From positions 1 through 38,138 of IMG/VR virus record IMGVR_UViG_3300020378_000007: 38,138 bases of DNA; one strand, given 5' to 3'. Positions within the stretch are counted from its first letter, which is position 1, and the number at the start of each line of letters is the position of its first letter. Below are positions 4,864 to 15,285 of the stretch, one piece after another. The position numbers were made by a program, and so were the translations under genes. The stretch comes from a virus. The notes beneath the pieces are model-generated. The model was not told the DNA's origin and made no database searches. It was given only the letters and a program-made list of their open reading frames with translations.

Positions 4864-6632
4864 AAAACCTAGACATTAAAAATTATCAAGAGATAGTTAG
4901 AAATGCAGCTGAACTTACATCAGGTAAGTTAGTTCAAGAAAGACAAGTACAAAAAGCTAGAATCAAAGCAATTCTTAATGGTGGTGCTGATGGTATAAAA
5001 GCATTACTAGGTAATACAATGGAAACAAGTGATGCTGATTTATTACCAGCTCCTAACATGTTGCAGTCTGGTATTGACCGACTTGCACAAAAAGTATCTG
5101 GAATACCTCAAGTTAGAGTAGATGTACCTAACGATAATGATTCAAGTAGAAGTAAACAACGTGCAGAAAAACTAGAACGTATTGTTACTAGCTATGATGA
5201 AAAACAAAACCTATTAGGTCAATTACAACAAGCAGCTAGATGGCTACCTGGTTATGGTTTTTGTGCATGGGTAATTACAACTAAGCAAGATAAGAATGGT
5301 CACTACTATCCTAGTGCTGAACTACGTGACCCTTATGATACATTCCCAGGTAACTTTGGTCCTGACCAACAACCTAGAGAAATGGCAGTACTAAGACGTG
5401 TACCTAGATATAAACTAGCTCAAATTTATCCTGAGTTTGCTAAAGAGATTTTAAAACAAGATGATGATGAAGATAATGCACCAGATACTGCAACTCCATT
5501 TATGTCTTATGAAAATAACAGAGAACAAGGTTGGGAAGACAATACATACTCTGGTGTAAGAATTATTGAATACTACGACATGGGTGGAACTTATGTAGTT
5601 TTTCCAGAAAAGAATATGATTCTTGACTTTATACCTAACGTATTATCTACACCACCTTTTGTATTTATGAAGAAAGTTTCTTTTGACCAACTAAAAGGTC
5701 AATACGACCATGTCATAGGACTAATGGCTATGATGGCAAAGATTAACATAATGTCTGCAATTGCAATGGAAGATTCTGTGTTTACAGAAACTAACATATC
5801 TGGAGAGATAGAATCAGGACAATATAGAAAAGGCAGATTTGCTGTTAATTATCTAGCTCCAGGTACACAAGTTTCTAAACCAATGAATAATATTCCATAT
5901 CAATTGTTCCAACAAATAGATAGGTTGGAAAGACAGTTGCGTATGGTAGGTGGTTACCCTGTAACTGATGATAGTCAATCACCAAACAGTTTTGTTACTG
6001 GTGCTGGATTATCAGAATTAAATAGCACAATGTCATTAATGATATCGGAATACAGAGATATTATAAAAACAGGCATGGTAGCTATGGATGAGAAGCGTTT
6101 AGAAATGGACGTTGTATTATCTTATTCAACAGGTGTAACTAAGAAACCTATTGTAGGTTACTATAACGGTTCTGCTTTTAGTGAGAACTATCAACCACTT
6201 AATGACATAGGTGGCGACTTTAGAACAAGGCGTATCTATGGTGTTATGGCTGGTTTTGATGAACCACAAAAAATTGTGACTGGGTTGCAATTGTTACAAG
6301 CAGGTGTTATAGACGTAGAAACCTTACAAGATAATATTGATGGTTTAGAAAATATAGCAAAAGTACAAGAACGCATTAGAAAAAATAAAGCAGAAGGTGT
6401 TTTATTTGATAGTATTTTAGCTAGGTCTGCACAAGGTGACCCTGCAGCTACAATGGCTGCTATAGCTATTTATGAGTATCCAGGAGCTGTAACTGAAATT
6501 ATGAAACAGTTCTATACTCCACAAGAGCCACAGATGTCACCACAAGAAGAAGCTATGATACAACAACAAATGATGCAACAACAGTTAGGTGGTAACAATG
6601 TTCCAACAATGGCACAAGCATTCGGATTATAG
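4854..6632 (+). CDS. portal protein
   Basis: The dodecameric ring at the capsid vertex through which DNA is packaged and ejected. Assigned from its position directly after terL, its length (592 aa, normal for podovirus-like portals) and its character: an N-terminal mixed region, a central segment with QTLR-like helices (residues 355-400, 'QQIDRLERQLRMVGG'), and a Gln/Met-rich C-terminus typical of the portal barrel. The start is GTG at 4854, within the end of terL, preceded by GAGG; an ATG start would lose conserved-looking sequence. No sequence motif proves the family, so the call is mainly by context. Confidence 0.85.
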   Translation: MGIENLDIKNYQEIVRNAAELTSGKLVQERQVQKARIKAILNGGADGIKALLGNTMETSDADLLPAPNMLQSGIDRLAQKVSGIPQVRVDVPNDNDSSRSKQRAEKLERIVTSYDEKQNLLGQLQQAARWLPGYGFCAWVITTKQDKNGHYYPSAELRDPYDTFPGNFGPDQQPREMAVLRRVPRYKLAQIYPEFAKEILKQDDDEDNAPDTATPFMSYENNREQGWEDNTYSGVRIIEYYDMGGTYVVFPEKNMILDFIPNVLSTPPFVFMKKVSFDQLKGQYDHVIGLMAMMAKINIMSAIAMEDSVFTETNISGEIESGQYRKGRFAVNYLAPGTQVSKPMNNIPYQLFQQIDRLERQLRMVGGYPVTDDSQSPNSFVTGAGLSELNSTMSLMISEYRDIIKTGMVAMDEKRLEMDVVLSYSTGVTKKPIVGYYNGSAFSENYQPLNDIGGDFRTRRIYGVMAGFDEPQKIVTGLQLLQAGVIDVETLQDNIDGLENIAKVQERIRKNKAEGVLFDSILARSAQGDPAATMAAIAIYEYPGAVTEIMKQFYTPQEPQMSPQEEAMIQQQMMQQQLGGNNVPTMAQAFGL

Positions 6633-6633
6633 T

Positions 6634-6795
6634 ATGCAAGATTATTTTGATTCAGAGTTCTGGGATTTAATGTACAGCGAATACGGTGTAACAGACGAGA
6701 TAGATATTTTATCTGAACAAGTAACAGAAATTATTACTCCTATGCCAGGAATAATAGTTTTGATTACTAGGGAGTTTTATGGCAAAGAATCGTAG
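6634..6795 (+). CDS. small acidic hypothetical protein, 53 aa
   Basis: The ATG at 6634 follows the portal stop by 1 nt, and I prefer it over an in-frame ATG 45 nt upstream inside the portal gene. The peptide starts MQDYFDSEFWDLMYSEYGV and is rich in aromatic and acidic residues. It then has a short hydrophobic stretch (MPGIIVLI). It overlaps the next gene by 17 nt. Possibly a head or packaging accessory; no family recognised. Confidence 0.55.
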   Translation: MQDYFDSEFWDLMYSEYGVTDEIDILSEQVTEIITPMPGIIVLITREFYGKES

Positions 6796-7165
6796 AGGTG
6801 GGTATAGACAACCAAAAAAACCTGCAGCTGTAGCTACACCACAAGGTGGACAAAGAACTGATGGTGGCCCAGGAAGTAGTAAACAACCTCTTAGAAGGCT
6901 ACCTGACGCTGATTACGGTGCAAATAAAGCATTTGTAGAACAACAACAGGCTGCTCCGTTACCAAAACAAAATCCAATGCCTGTAGCACCCAATGTGTTT
7001 GCACCAACAGAAAGACCAGGGGAACCTGTTACACAAGGACAACCTATAGGAGCTGGTGCTGGACCTACTGTTATAGCTGATAATACTGATGCTATACTGC
7101 AAGCTTTGTATCAAATTAATCCAACACCTACATTATTGGAGATTATTAACAATAGGAATATATAG
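6779..7165 (+). CDS. basic, disordered hypothetical protein, 128 aa
   Basis: Starts at ATG 6779 with GGGAG six bases upstream. Residues 1-100 are rich in Gly, Pro, Gln and Ala with a basic N-terminus (KNRRGGYRQPKKP) and look disordered. Residues 100-128 (DAILQALYQINPTPTLLEII) may form a helix. It lies between the portal and a giant virion protein, overlapping the latter by 1 nt (TAGTG). A structural or DNA-condensing accessory is plausible. No family recognised. Confidence 0.65.
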   Translation: MAKNRRGGYRQPKKPAAVATPQGGQRTDGGPGSSKQPLRRLPDADYGANKAFVEQQQAAPLPKQNPMPVAPNVFAPTERPGEPVTQGQPIGAGAGPTVIADNTDAILQALYQINPTPTLLEIINNRNI

Positions 7166-10100
7166 TGGCATTTATACTCAATGATAGAAATGAGTATTAT
7201 GACATACTTAATTCACGTAGACAATTAGAACAACAAGCAAGTCAATATAATGCTTTATTACAAACTAATCCAGAACAAGTATTAGAAAATCTAGAAAAGT
7301 ATCCTACTGAATTAGATACAGGTACTGCATTAGGTATGAGTATTTTAGGAATACCACCTGAATATCAAGCTGTTAAAGAAATAGCACAGTCTAGTAGAAC
7401 TAATAAACTTTATAACGAAGCTAAGTTATGGCAGGAATTACAACAAAGATATCAATATGACCATGTAGAAAACAATATGAAGATGACATGGGGTGACTTA
7501 TGGACAGGTGGATTAATGCCAGGAGGAGCTAAACCAGGAGATGTTCAATATGGTGTATGGGCATTTGCTGCTTTAGATGCTTTCTTTCAAACAGTTGGTC
7601 CATCAGGTAAATGGTCTGTCATAGGTTCTGCTGTAAATGCATTATCACCTGGACAACCTATGAAAGTAGGTAGGTCACAAGCATATCTAAGAGATTTAAG
7701 GTCATACGATAAATTACTTAAAAAAGGTTATACACCACAAAAAGCACAAGATATGTTGCAAATAGACCTTAGTGGTACTCAAGTGTCTGGATTAGGACAA
7801 GAACTTGGAACAATGGATGAACTTAGACAACAAATTGATATGATACAAGAAGCACATAAGATGGGTGGGGAACCTGTACTTGCTGCTATGTTTAGAGCTG
7901 TATCAGAAGGTAAGCCATTAAACTTTGATAGAAGTACAAAGATTACTTTAGAATCTGTAAAAGCAGAAAAAACACCTTATTATGTTGCATTAACTACAGA
8001 TTATGGAATGTCACCTGACCAAGCTAGAGATTTTATTTATAGCAATATAGGAGCTCCATTAAAGAATTTTGATGAAAATGGCGAAATACATTACACTTCT
8101 GCATTTAATCCTAATAAAATTAATTTTTTTGCAGGTAGAGCACAACAAAGATTCTTTTGGGCAGGACAATCAGAACAAGATTACTTTAGACCTGAGTGGG
8201 CAGATAGAGATATATTGCTTGAATACTCACCAGGTAGAGTAACTGCAGCTGAAGTCTTTGCACCTGGCTCTAAAGCTTTTAATGTTATGTCAGGTTTAAC
8301 TGATGCTGCATATCAAATTGCACCAGAATTATTAGCTGGTAAAGGTATTAAAGGAATTAAAAACGTTAGTAAAGGATTACGTAGAGTTAATCCTGCTATG
8401 GAATTATTAGATGAAGGTGCATTAGTTAAAGGCACTAAGTTTAGTAAAAAACGTGTACGAGTAAGTAGCAAAAACTTAGCAGATAATATTTTAGAAGAAG
8501 TAGGACCAGAGATTGATGGAGCTACTGGTACAGGTAATTTAAGTAAATTAGTTAATAATGCAGGTCAATTGATAACAAATCAAACAATTGGTAAAGATAT
8601 AAGCACTACTAAGAAAGCTCTTAGAAAAATTAAAAAAGAACATACTTTATTTGGTAGAGTACCTAAATTCTTTCAAACTACAAAAGATGAGATATTAAAC
8701 AACAATACTAATATTGAGTTCTTTAAAGCGTTAGCAGAAGAAGATAATCTGTATTTAATTAGTAATAATCCAATTACTAGACATTTACCTGCACAAGTTC
8801 AATCAGATATTGTAGCAGAAACTGATTGGAGAAAAGTACAAGGTATGTTTGATGATATGATTTCATCATCAGGTTATGCAATACGTAATGATGTAGGACA
8901 AGTAGTACCTTATACATTACCTGGACGTATGTTGCCTAAGACTGGTTCACTTGCAGTAAATAAATTTTTACAATCTACTGGTTTAAACCCTAATGCTAAC
9001 TACAGAACATTTGGTAGTTGGGCTGGTGAAAAAACAAGAAAACTACGTGAAGGTGTATTTCCTATAAGAAAATCTAGAAAAGAACCATCTAAATTAGTAG
9101 AGGTAGGTAATGAAGCTGTTATTGATACTATGGATGCAGTATCTGATAAAGCATCAGCTTTAGCTAAGTTAGAAAACGTTACACCATCATATGCATTAGA
9201 AAAGTTAGATTTAGCAGGTGCACCTAAGTTTGAAAGATATTTAGGTTTTAGTTCTAACTTTAATTCTACATACAATCCTTATTACAGAAAGTTATTAGGA
9301 GTTGTTCCTGACATGGGAATACCTCTTAATAATTTAAATGTTGGGTATAAACAATTGTCATCTCATTTGCAAATTAATGGTTATGACGCAGATACTGCTA
9401 ATAAAATTATGAAAGATTTTATGGCAATTAATCCATTAGATAAACCTGCATATAGAGATTTTGCTTTTCAACAAGCTTCTAGAGATTTAAAGATGGTAAG
9501 AGCTAGAGGTGGTAATCATGAGTATATAGCAGACCATGCAGCAAAAATGTTTGAAGGTCTTAATAAAATGAAAATATATGCAACTGATGCAGACAAAAAC
9601 ATACTTCCTAACATTGGTTCTAACTATAGAGGATTTGAAATAAATGAATTAGGTTACGCAACAGATGAACTAGGTAATGCTGTAACTACTATGAGTGGTT
9701 CTATGTTTAGTGAAATGCAAGACAATATTGCACCATTGTTAGATTATAGATTGTTAGAACGTGCATTAGGACCTTTATTTAAAGCATATCCAGATAATCA
9801 GTTTAAAGCTACAAGTATTCTTTCTGATAGTAAAAATTATCTCAAATATAAAACACAACACTTGTCATGGAACAAAGCAGATGATGCTATTCCTAATCCA
9901 TTTGATGATGGAATATTAAATGTTAAAAGATTAGAGAATAACTTTGTAAGCAATGTTATGTCTTTTTATACAAGAAATTTATTTAAACCTTTTGTATTAA
10001 TGAGAGCTGCTTTCTTTACTCGTGTATTTATGGAAGAACAAGCACGTATAGCAGTTAAAGGATTGTCTAGTATTTATAACAGACCATATGAATACTTTCA

Positions 10101-12942
10101 ATGGTTAGCTGCACATAATCCTAATTCACGTGTTGGTAAAATATTAGAATCTTTACCTTTCAGTAAATATAAAGGAGCACAATACAATCCAGATGCTGTT
10201 GATTTCTTAATGCAAGAAGAAGTAATGGAAGCTATGCAAAAAACTATGCGATATGAAGATATGGCAGGTGGTGCAAATAAACCTAAAAATAATAAATACG
10301 TAGAATACTTAGGTAGAAAAACATCAGAATTAACTGAACCACAAATAGTAGAATCTGTATATCACGAACTTAGATTATTAAGAGGTGACCCATTAGCAGC
10401 AGCAGTAGCTAGACATGGGTATGGTTCAGACGAATTAGCAGAATGGATTGCTAGTCCTGCAGGTAGAGAAGCAAGATTGCAATTTATAAGATACAAAGGT
10501 AAAAAAGCCGCAAACTTTATAGATGATAACCATAGAGATTTAGACCAACATTTACAATACTTAGAATCTAGAATAAGAATTATATCAGGTGGTACATTTG
10601 ATATTGCTAAAGATGCAGTTAAAAATAAAAAAGGTGCATTTACATATGCATTACGTAAAGGTGGTAATGGTGGTAACTCTGCTATAAGAACAATGGTAGC
10701 TGAAGGTAAACTTACAAAGTTTGGTACAACAGGTAGTAATAAAAAAGACATTGTAGAATTTTTTAGTACAGAAGATGTATTTCTTAAAAAGTTTAAAAAA
10801 TCAAAAATTACTGATGAATTAGCTAAATATTATAACAAAACAGATGGTATTGACCCAGGTACTCTTACACAAATTGTAGATAAAGCTGAAGACATGACAC
10901 CACAAAACTTCTTAGGACAAGTAGAAGATATGATGGATAATGCTTATCAAGCAATATTTGATAGATTAATGACAAAACCTATTGGTTATTTAAACCGTTC
11001 AACTACATTTAAACAATTTAGATGGATGTATATCCAAGATAGATTTAAAGATTTTGATAAAGGATTAAGAAGTAAATTTATAAAAGAAGCTAAAGAAGCT
11101 GGTGTACCAAAAGATATTATAGAAGAAATGGTTGGTCTTAATAAATTATATAAACCAGGAAAAATATCAAATTATGAAGTAATGAATACAGAATCTAAAG
11201 CTTATGCATTAGCTGGTGTTAAAGAATTATTATACGATACAAAACAAAGACATACACTATCTGACAAGCTTGTGAATATATTCCCATTTATTGAAGTATG
11301 GTTTGAGGTATTTCAAACATGGGGACAGCTATTTGGAGAAAACCCTTATGTATTAAGAAAAGCTCATTTAGGTGTACGTGGTGGTGGAGCAGCAGATGCT
11401 TTAGGTGCTAGCTCAGAAGATGGATTTATATCACCTGACCCTATGGACCCAACTAGAGATGTCTTTGTATATCCATTTGGTGGTTTTATGTCTAACTTAA
11501 TATTTGATGATGAGTTAACAGATGGAGAACAAAATGTACAAATATCACCTAGAGGACAATTACAAGGTGTTAACTTACTAGCACAAGGATTTGTACCTGG
11601 TCCTAACTCATTAGTTGCATTTGGTATAGACAAAGTATTACCAAAAATAGAAACAGCTTCAACAAAACTAGGTGCTAAATATGGTTGGGCTAATGAATTT
11701 GAGAAGTTCTTGTTTGGTGATTTCCCACCACCAGAAGAAGTATCTGATGTATTTGCTGTATCTCCTGTATATAAAAAAGGTAGAGCAATGTTATTAGAAC
11801 CAGAAGACTTTGAATATATTACAGAAAATAGTAGTGAAGTAGAAAAGATGCGTGCTAAGAAAACTATTGATGTATTTAGATGGGGTGTATCTGCAGGAGA
11901 ACCTAAGAGATTGTATGAATCTGGTAAGTTAGATAAATATTTAGATATAGTTGCACCTAATACATCTAAAGCTAATTTAAACCAAGGACAAATAGAACTT
12001 GCTTACTTAGAGTTTGCTAAAGAAAAATCAGGTACTTTGTTTGCATTTGAATTTATGGTGCAGTTCTTTGGTCCTACTGGATTTAAACCAGAGTTTTTTG
12101 TAGAAGATAAACAAGGACATTTGTGGGGACAAGCTGCTTTGTATGAAGAATATATAAGAATTAGAGAAAAAAATAATGGTAATGATATAGCTACATACAA
12201 TGAATATCTAGAACTATATGGATTAGAACATCCATACATGATGAGCCCTAGGTCACAATCAGAAGTAGGTAAACAACCTACAAGTGTTAGAGTACAAAAC
12301 TTTCAAAAAGATAATCCAGAAATATTTGATAGTTTAAAAATCAGTGGTTATTACTTAAACATAGATAATCCTTATGAAGAAAAAAGATATGACGATATTG
12401 TTGTAGAAAAAACACTGTTAAGTCCTGACCAATATCGTAGAGCTGTCAATGATACATTAGGTTTTTTTAGATATAAAACTTTTACAAAGAAAATAGATGC
12501 ACTAGAAACATTAACTGCACAACAAAAAACTATATTTAAACGTAGTTATAGAAACGAATTAAAACTTGCATTACCTGGTTTTCAATCAGAAGAATATGGT
12601 CAAATGAACCCACCTTCTACTGAAGATATATTTAATGAAATGAAACAACAATGGTTAGTTAATCCAGCAATATTAGAGCTTGACTCTGGTAAAGGTTTCG
12701 CTGCTATAATGCAACATTGGGATTATGCATCAGCACTATCTACTGAATACTCTAGTACTAAGAATCCTGATTGGTGGTTACAATCAGAGGACCCTAGAGC
12801 TAAAGCTTTGAGGATTTATGTTGCTAATGCAGCTAATGGAATAATTGAAGAATACCCTGAGTTCTGGGGTGTATGGACAGGAGTTCTGTTAAAGTTATAT
12901 AGAGATGACCAGGAAGTATTAGACTACTTCCCAGAAGGATAA
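7165..12942 (+). CDS. giant putative internal/ejection virion protein, 1925 aa
   Basis: By far the largest gene, 15 percent of the window. The start is GTG at 7165, overlapping the TAG of the previous gene. The protein is mainly helical with no signal peptide. Its central part (residues about 930-985) has hydrophobic patches such as FVLMRAAFFTRVFMEEQAR, and another lies near 1370-1390 (FPFIEVWFEVFQTWGQLFG). I see no polymerase, lysozyme or protease motif. In podoviruses such long proteins are usually carried inside the capsid and ejected with the DNA. Placement between portal and capsid, rather than after the tail, is unusual. The function is inferred from size and context only. Confidence 0.6.
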   Translation: MAFILNDRNEYYDILNSRRQLEQQASQYNALLQTNPEQVLENLEKYPTELDTGTALGMSILGIPPEYQAVKEIAQSSRTNKLYNEAKLWQELQQRYQYDHVENNMKMTWGDLWTGGLMPGGAKPGDVQYGVWAFAALDAFFQTVGPSGKWSVIGSAVNALSPGQPMKVGRSQAYLRDLRSYDKLLKKGYTPQKAQDMLQIDLSGTQVSGLGQELGTMDELRQQIDMIQEAHKMGGEPVLAAMFRAVSEGKPLNFDRSTKITLESVKAEKTPYYVALTTDYGMSPDQARDFIYSNIGAPLKNFDENGEIHYTSAFNPNKINFFAGRAQQRFFWAGQSEQDYFRPEWADRDILLEYSPGRVTAAEVFAPGSKAFNVMSGLTDAAYQIAPELLAGKGIKGIKNVSKGLRRVNPAMELLDEGALVKGTKFSKKRVRVSSKNLADNILEEVGPEIDGATGTGNLSKLVNNAGQLITNQTIGKDISTTKKALRKIKKEHTLFGRVPKFFQTTKDEILNNNTNIEFFKALAEEDNLYLISNNPITRHLPAQVQSDIVAETDWRKVQGMFDDMISSSGYAIRNDVGQVVPYTLPGRMLPKTGSLAVNKFLQSTGLNPNANYRTFGSWAGEKTRKLREGVFPIRKSRKEPSKLVEVGNEAVIDTMDAVSDKASALAKLENVTPSYALEKLDLAGAPKFERYLGFSSNFNSTYNPYYRKLLGVVPDMGIPLNNLNVGYKQLSSHLQINGYDADTANKIMKDFMAINPLDKPAYRDFAFQQASRDLKMVRARGGNHEYIADHAAKMFEGLNKMKIYATDADKNILPNIGSNYRGFEINELGYATDELGNAVTTMSGSMFSEMQDNIAPLLDYRLLERALGPLFKAYPDNQFKATSILSDSKNYLKYKTQHLSWNKADDAIPNPFDDGILNVKRLENNFVSNVMSFYTRNLFKPFVLMRAAFFTRVFMEEQARIAVKGLSSIYNRPYEYFQWLAAHNPNSRVGKILESLPFSKYKGAQYNPDAVDFLMQEEVMEAMQKTMRYEDMAGGANKPKNNKYVEYLGRKTSELTEPQIVESVYHELRLLRGDPLAAAVARHGYGSDELAEWIASPAGREARLQFIRYKGKKAANFIDDNHRDLDQHLQYLESRIRIISGGTFDIAKDAVKNKKGAFTYALRKGGNGGNSAIRTMVAEGKLTKFGTTGSNKKDIVEFFSTEDVFLKKFKKSKITDELAKYYNKTDGIDPGTLTQIVDKAEDMTPQNFLGQVEDMMDNAYQAIFDRLMTKPIGYLNRSTTFKQFRWMYIQDRFKDFDKGLRSKFIKEAKEAGVPKDIIEEMVGLNKLYKPGKISNYEVMNTESKAYALAGVKELLYDTKQRHTLSDKLVNIFPFIEVWFEVFQTWGQLFGENPYVLRKAHLGVRGGGAADALGASSEDGFISPDPMDPTRDVFVYPFGGFMSNLIFDDELTDGEQNVQISPRGQLQGVNLLAQGFVPGPNSLVAFGIDKVLPKIETASTKLGAKYGWANEFEKFLFGDFPPPEEVSDVFAVSPVYKKGRAMLLEPEDFEYITENSSEVEKMRAKKTIDVFRWGVSAGEPKRLYESGKLDKYLDIVAPNTSKANLNQGQIELAYLEFAKEKSGTLFAFEFMVQFFGPTGFKPEFFVEDKQGHLWGQAALYEEYIRIREKNNGNDIATYNEYLELYGLEHPYMMSPRSQSEVGKQPTSVRVQNFQKDNPEIFDSLKISGYYLNIDNPYEEKRYDDIVVEKTLLSPDQYRRAVNDTLGFFRYKTFTKKIDALETLTAQQKTIFKRSYRNELKLALPGFQSEEYGQMNPPSTEDIFNEMKQQWLVNPAILELDSGKGFAAIMQHWDYASALSTEYSSTKNPDWWLQSEDPRAKALRIYVANAANGIIEEYPEFWGVWTGVLLKLYRDDQEVLDYFPEG

Positions 12943-12943
12943 A

Positions 12944-14335
12944 ATGAATTTAGCATTATTTAAAAAACTTTGGAAAACAATGCAGATGGATAAAGCTGTT
13001 GGTGAAGGAGCTCCTATATCTTGGACTGAATTTTTATCAACTGCAGTAGAAGAAGGTTTGTTACCAAGCGTTGAAACAGAAGTTATATTCACAGATGAAC
13101 AAGCTGAAGATGTAGTAAGTTGGTGGAATAGTAAACCATTTACACAAAAAGCTAATGCTAAAGAAGTTGTTGCTACTGTAGAAGAAAGAGTAGAAGCAGC
13201 TAAAACTACAACACAACCAAGTAAACAAGAGTTTCAATCACAAGTTCCTGCAGCTGTATCTGGTAAAGATGCACAAACAAAAGACTTAGAAACATATGGT
13301 ATTGACCAAAGTATATATAACGAGTTAAATACAATATTTGGTTTTGCTCCTACAGAAGAAGATATATTTAATTGGGTTGCAAGTCAACCTGAAGAGGAAC
13401 AGTTAGAAGCTCAAATACAAGCACAAGCATACTTTAACTTAATGACAGGTGAAACAATACTTAGACCTGCATATAATGATGATGGTACTGCAGTTTTAAT
13501 TAATGGTAAGCAACCTCTTATGCCATTTGCTGGTCACTTTAAAGGTACAAAAGTAAGTGACATACTTGATAACTATGCTACAACTGACGAAATACTGCAA
13601 TTTCAAAACTTTTTAACTAACAATAATTTAGTACCAGATAATTATTTTGCTGAAAGTCAAGGCGAAATGTCAGAAAAATTACGTGCATCAATAATGTATG
13701 TAATGAACTGGGCAGATAAAAATATGCATGCTGTACCAGGCACTGAGTTATATGAATCAATATCTGCAAAAGACCCTGTGTATTTTAGTGAATCACAGAA
13801 CCTTTACGGTGAGTGGGATATACATAGAAATATATTTAACGAAGCATTAAAAGAACTTGCTAAAAAACAAGATACTTTAGATGAAGTACAAGAAGCAGAG
13901 ATAGCTAGGGAGTTAGCTGAAGAATTTATACCACCTAGTAAATCTGCATTAGAAGATATGGTTGATGCATACTTTGAAAATAAATTAGGTAGAAGTGCAA
14001 CTGAAGAAGAACTAGATGAATGGTCAACTAACTTTGCTGATAGTTACTCTATAGCATTTGCACAAGCTAGAAGTAAAGCACAACAGTTACAAGATTATAA
14101 CTTTATGCAATCACAACCAGAATATTTAGAATTAGATTCAGATAGACAGGCATTAGCTGACCAATATGGTGCAGAAAAAGTAATAGACTTATCTATGTTT
14201 AGTACAGATTCTCCACAAGAAATAATGGCCCAACAGGTAGAAGATGAATTTGGTAAGCAAATAGATGCTGTAGAACAGGGTAGAAAGGTTAGACAAATGC
14301 AAAATGATATGGTTGCATATATGTTTGGAGGATAA
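12944..14335 (+). CDS. putative internal virion protein, 463 aa
   Basis: Starts 1 nt after the giant gene with GAAGGATAAA as ribosome site. The protein is acidic and helical, with low-complexity Gln/Ala/Glu segments around residues 80-120 and a charged coiled-coil-like region at about 300-345 and 385-455. No enzymatic motif. It ends with a TAATG overlap to the next gene. Part of a five-gene block of long helical proteins before the scaffold, best explained as ejection or core proteins, though none has a recognised domain. Confidence 0.6.
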   Translation: MNLALFKKLWKTMQMDKAVGEGAPISWTEFLSTAVEEGLLPSVETEVIFTDEQAEDVVSWWNSKPFTQKANAKEVVATVEERVEAAKTTTQPSKQEFQSQVPAAVSGKDAQTKDLETYGIDQSIYNELNTIFGFAPTEEDIFNWVASQPEEEQLEAQIQAQAYFNLMTGETILRPAYNDDGTAVLINGKQPLMPFAGHFKGTKVSDILDNYATTDEILQFQNFLTNNNLVPDNYFAESQGEMSEKLRASIMYVMNWADKNMHAVPGTELYESISAKDPVYFSESQNLYGEWDIHRNIFNEALKELAKKQDTLDEVQEAEIARELAEEFIPPSKSALEDMVDAYFENKLGRSATEEELDEWSTNFADSYSIAFAQARSKAQQLQDYNFMQSQPEYLELDSDRQALADQYGAEKVIDLSMFSTDSPQEIMAQQVEDEFGKQIDAVEQGRKVRQMQNDMVAYMFGG

Positions 14336-15285
14336 TGGAAGAAGAAGCAATACATCCCTTAGACCAATTAATAGCAGCTGCACGTAAAGCTGACGCAGAT
14401 AAATCTGAACCAGTATTTACTGTAGATGAAAAAGGAAAGATGTCAGACTATCGTGGTAAACAAGAATCAACAGCTACAACACGTAAAAAAAATACTGATG
14501 TTGTTTTTAAAGCAACTTCTACTATGCCAAGTAAAGGATATAGAAAAGTACCTGGAGAACAAGTATTAAGATTACTTGATGATGGTGTTACTTCATTTAA
14601 TCCAAGAGTTGTTAATGAAAAGGGTAACTTTGTTAAATCAAAACAAACTTTAGAAATAGACCCAAATGTTTTGTATTGGTGGAAAGATGATAAAAGAATG
14701 GTACACAGTATGGTGGATACTGACTTACAAGCTACTTTGTTTGAAGCACAACGTTCTGATTTACAAGGAACTGGTAAAAATGTAAGTGCTACTGGTGCTG
14801 TAAGAGGTGAAGAAGGTATATTACCAAAAGGTGGTAATGATATAGCTGCTGTTAAAGTTGTAGCAGATAAATACAATGTGCCTGTTAAAAGTGCTGTAAA
14901 AACTATAGGTAATATGCTTGGTAAAATAATAGACCCTATAGAAACAGCTATAGTAGGAGTTTTAGCAGGTCTTGGTTTAGGTGGTTTAGGAGCAGCTTAT
15001 GCAAGATATGAAGCTGCAAACTTTGCTGGTAATATGATTATAGGTGCAGGTAGAGCAAGTTCAAGAGCACAGTTAGCACAATCAGCTATTTTTGGAGAAG
15101 CTCTTGGTCTTGATATAGATTCTAAAGATTATACAGAAGGTATGGAAATAGATATGTTAATAGATTTTGTAGACCAAATAGGAACTGCAACTACTATGTC
15201 ACCTGCTATGCAAATAGAACAAAAAGGCATGGATTTTTTAGGGCCTAAAATAAAAGCAGCAATGGGAGCATTTACAGATGGGTGA
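14335..15285 (+). CDS. putative internal virion protein with Gly-rich hydrophobic segment, 316 aa
   Basis: ATG at 14335 sits in GGAGGATAATG, so ribosome site and coupling are both good. The first 190 residues are soluble and charged. Residues about 203-222 (ETAIVGVLAGLGLGGLGAAY) and 229-239 form a Gly/Ala-rich hydrophobic stretch that could insert in a membrane. Such segments are found in ejection proteins that build a channel across the cell envelope. No family is recognised. Overlaps the next gene by 8 nt. Confidence 0.6.
   Translation: MEEEAIHPLDQLIAAARKADADKSEPVFTVDEKGKMSDYRGKQESTATTRKKNTDVVFKATSTMPSKGYRKVPGEQVLRLLDDGVTSFNPRVVNEKGNFVKSKQTLEIDPNVLYWWKDDKRMVHSMVDTDLQATLFEAQRSDLQGTGKNVSATGAVRGEEGILPKGGNDIAAVKVVADKYNVPVKSAVKTIGNMLGKIIDPIETAIVGVLAGLGLGGLGAAYARYEAANFAGNMIIGAGRASSRAQLAQSAIFGEALGLDIDSKDYTEGMEIDMLIDFVDQIGTATTMSPAMQIEQKGMDFLGPKIKAAMGAFTDG

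Noticed and set aside
10362-10751. 129-codon antisense frame within the giant gene
   Set aside because: Lies wholly inside a long convincing gene, with no ribosome site and a composition typical of antisense shadows.
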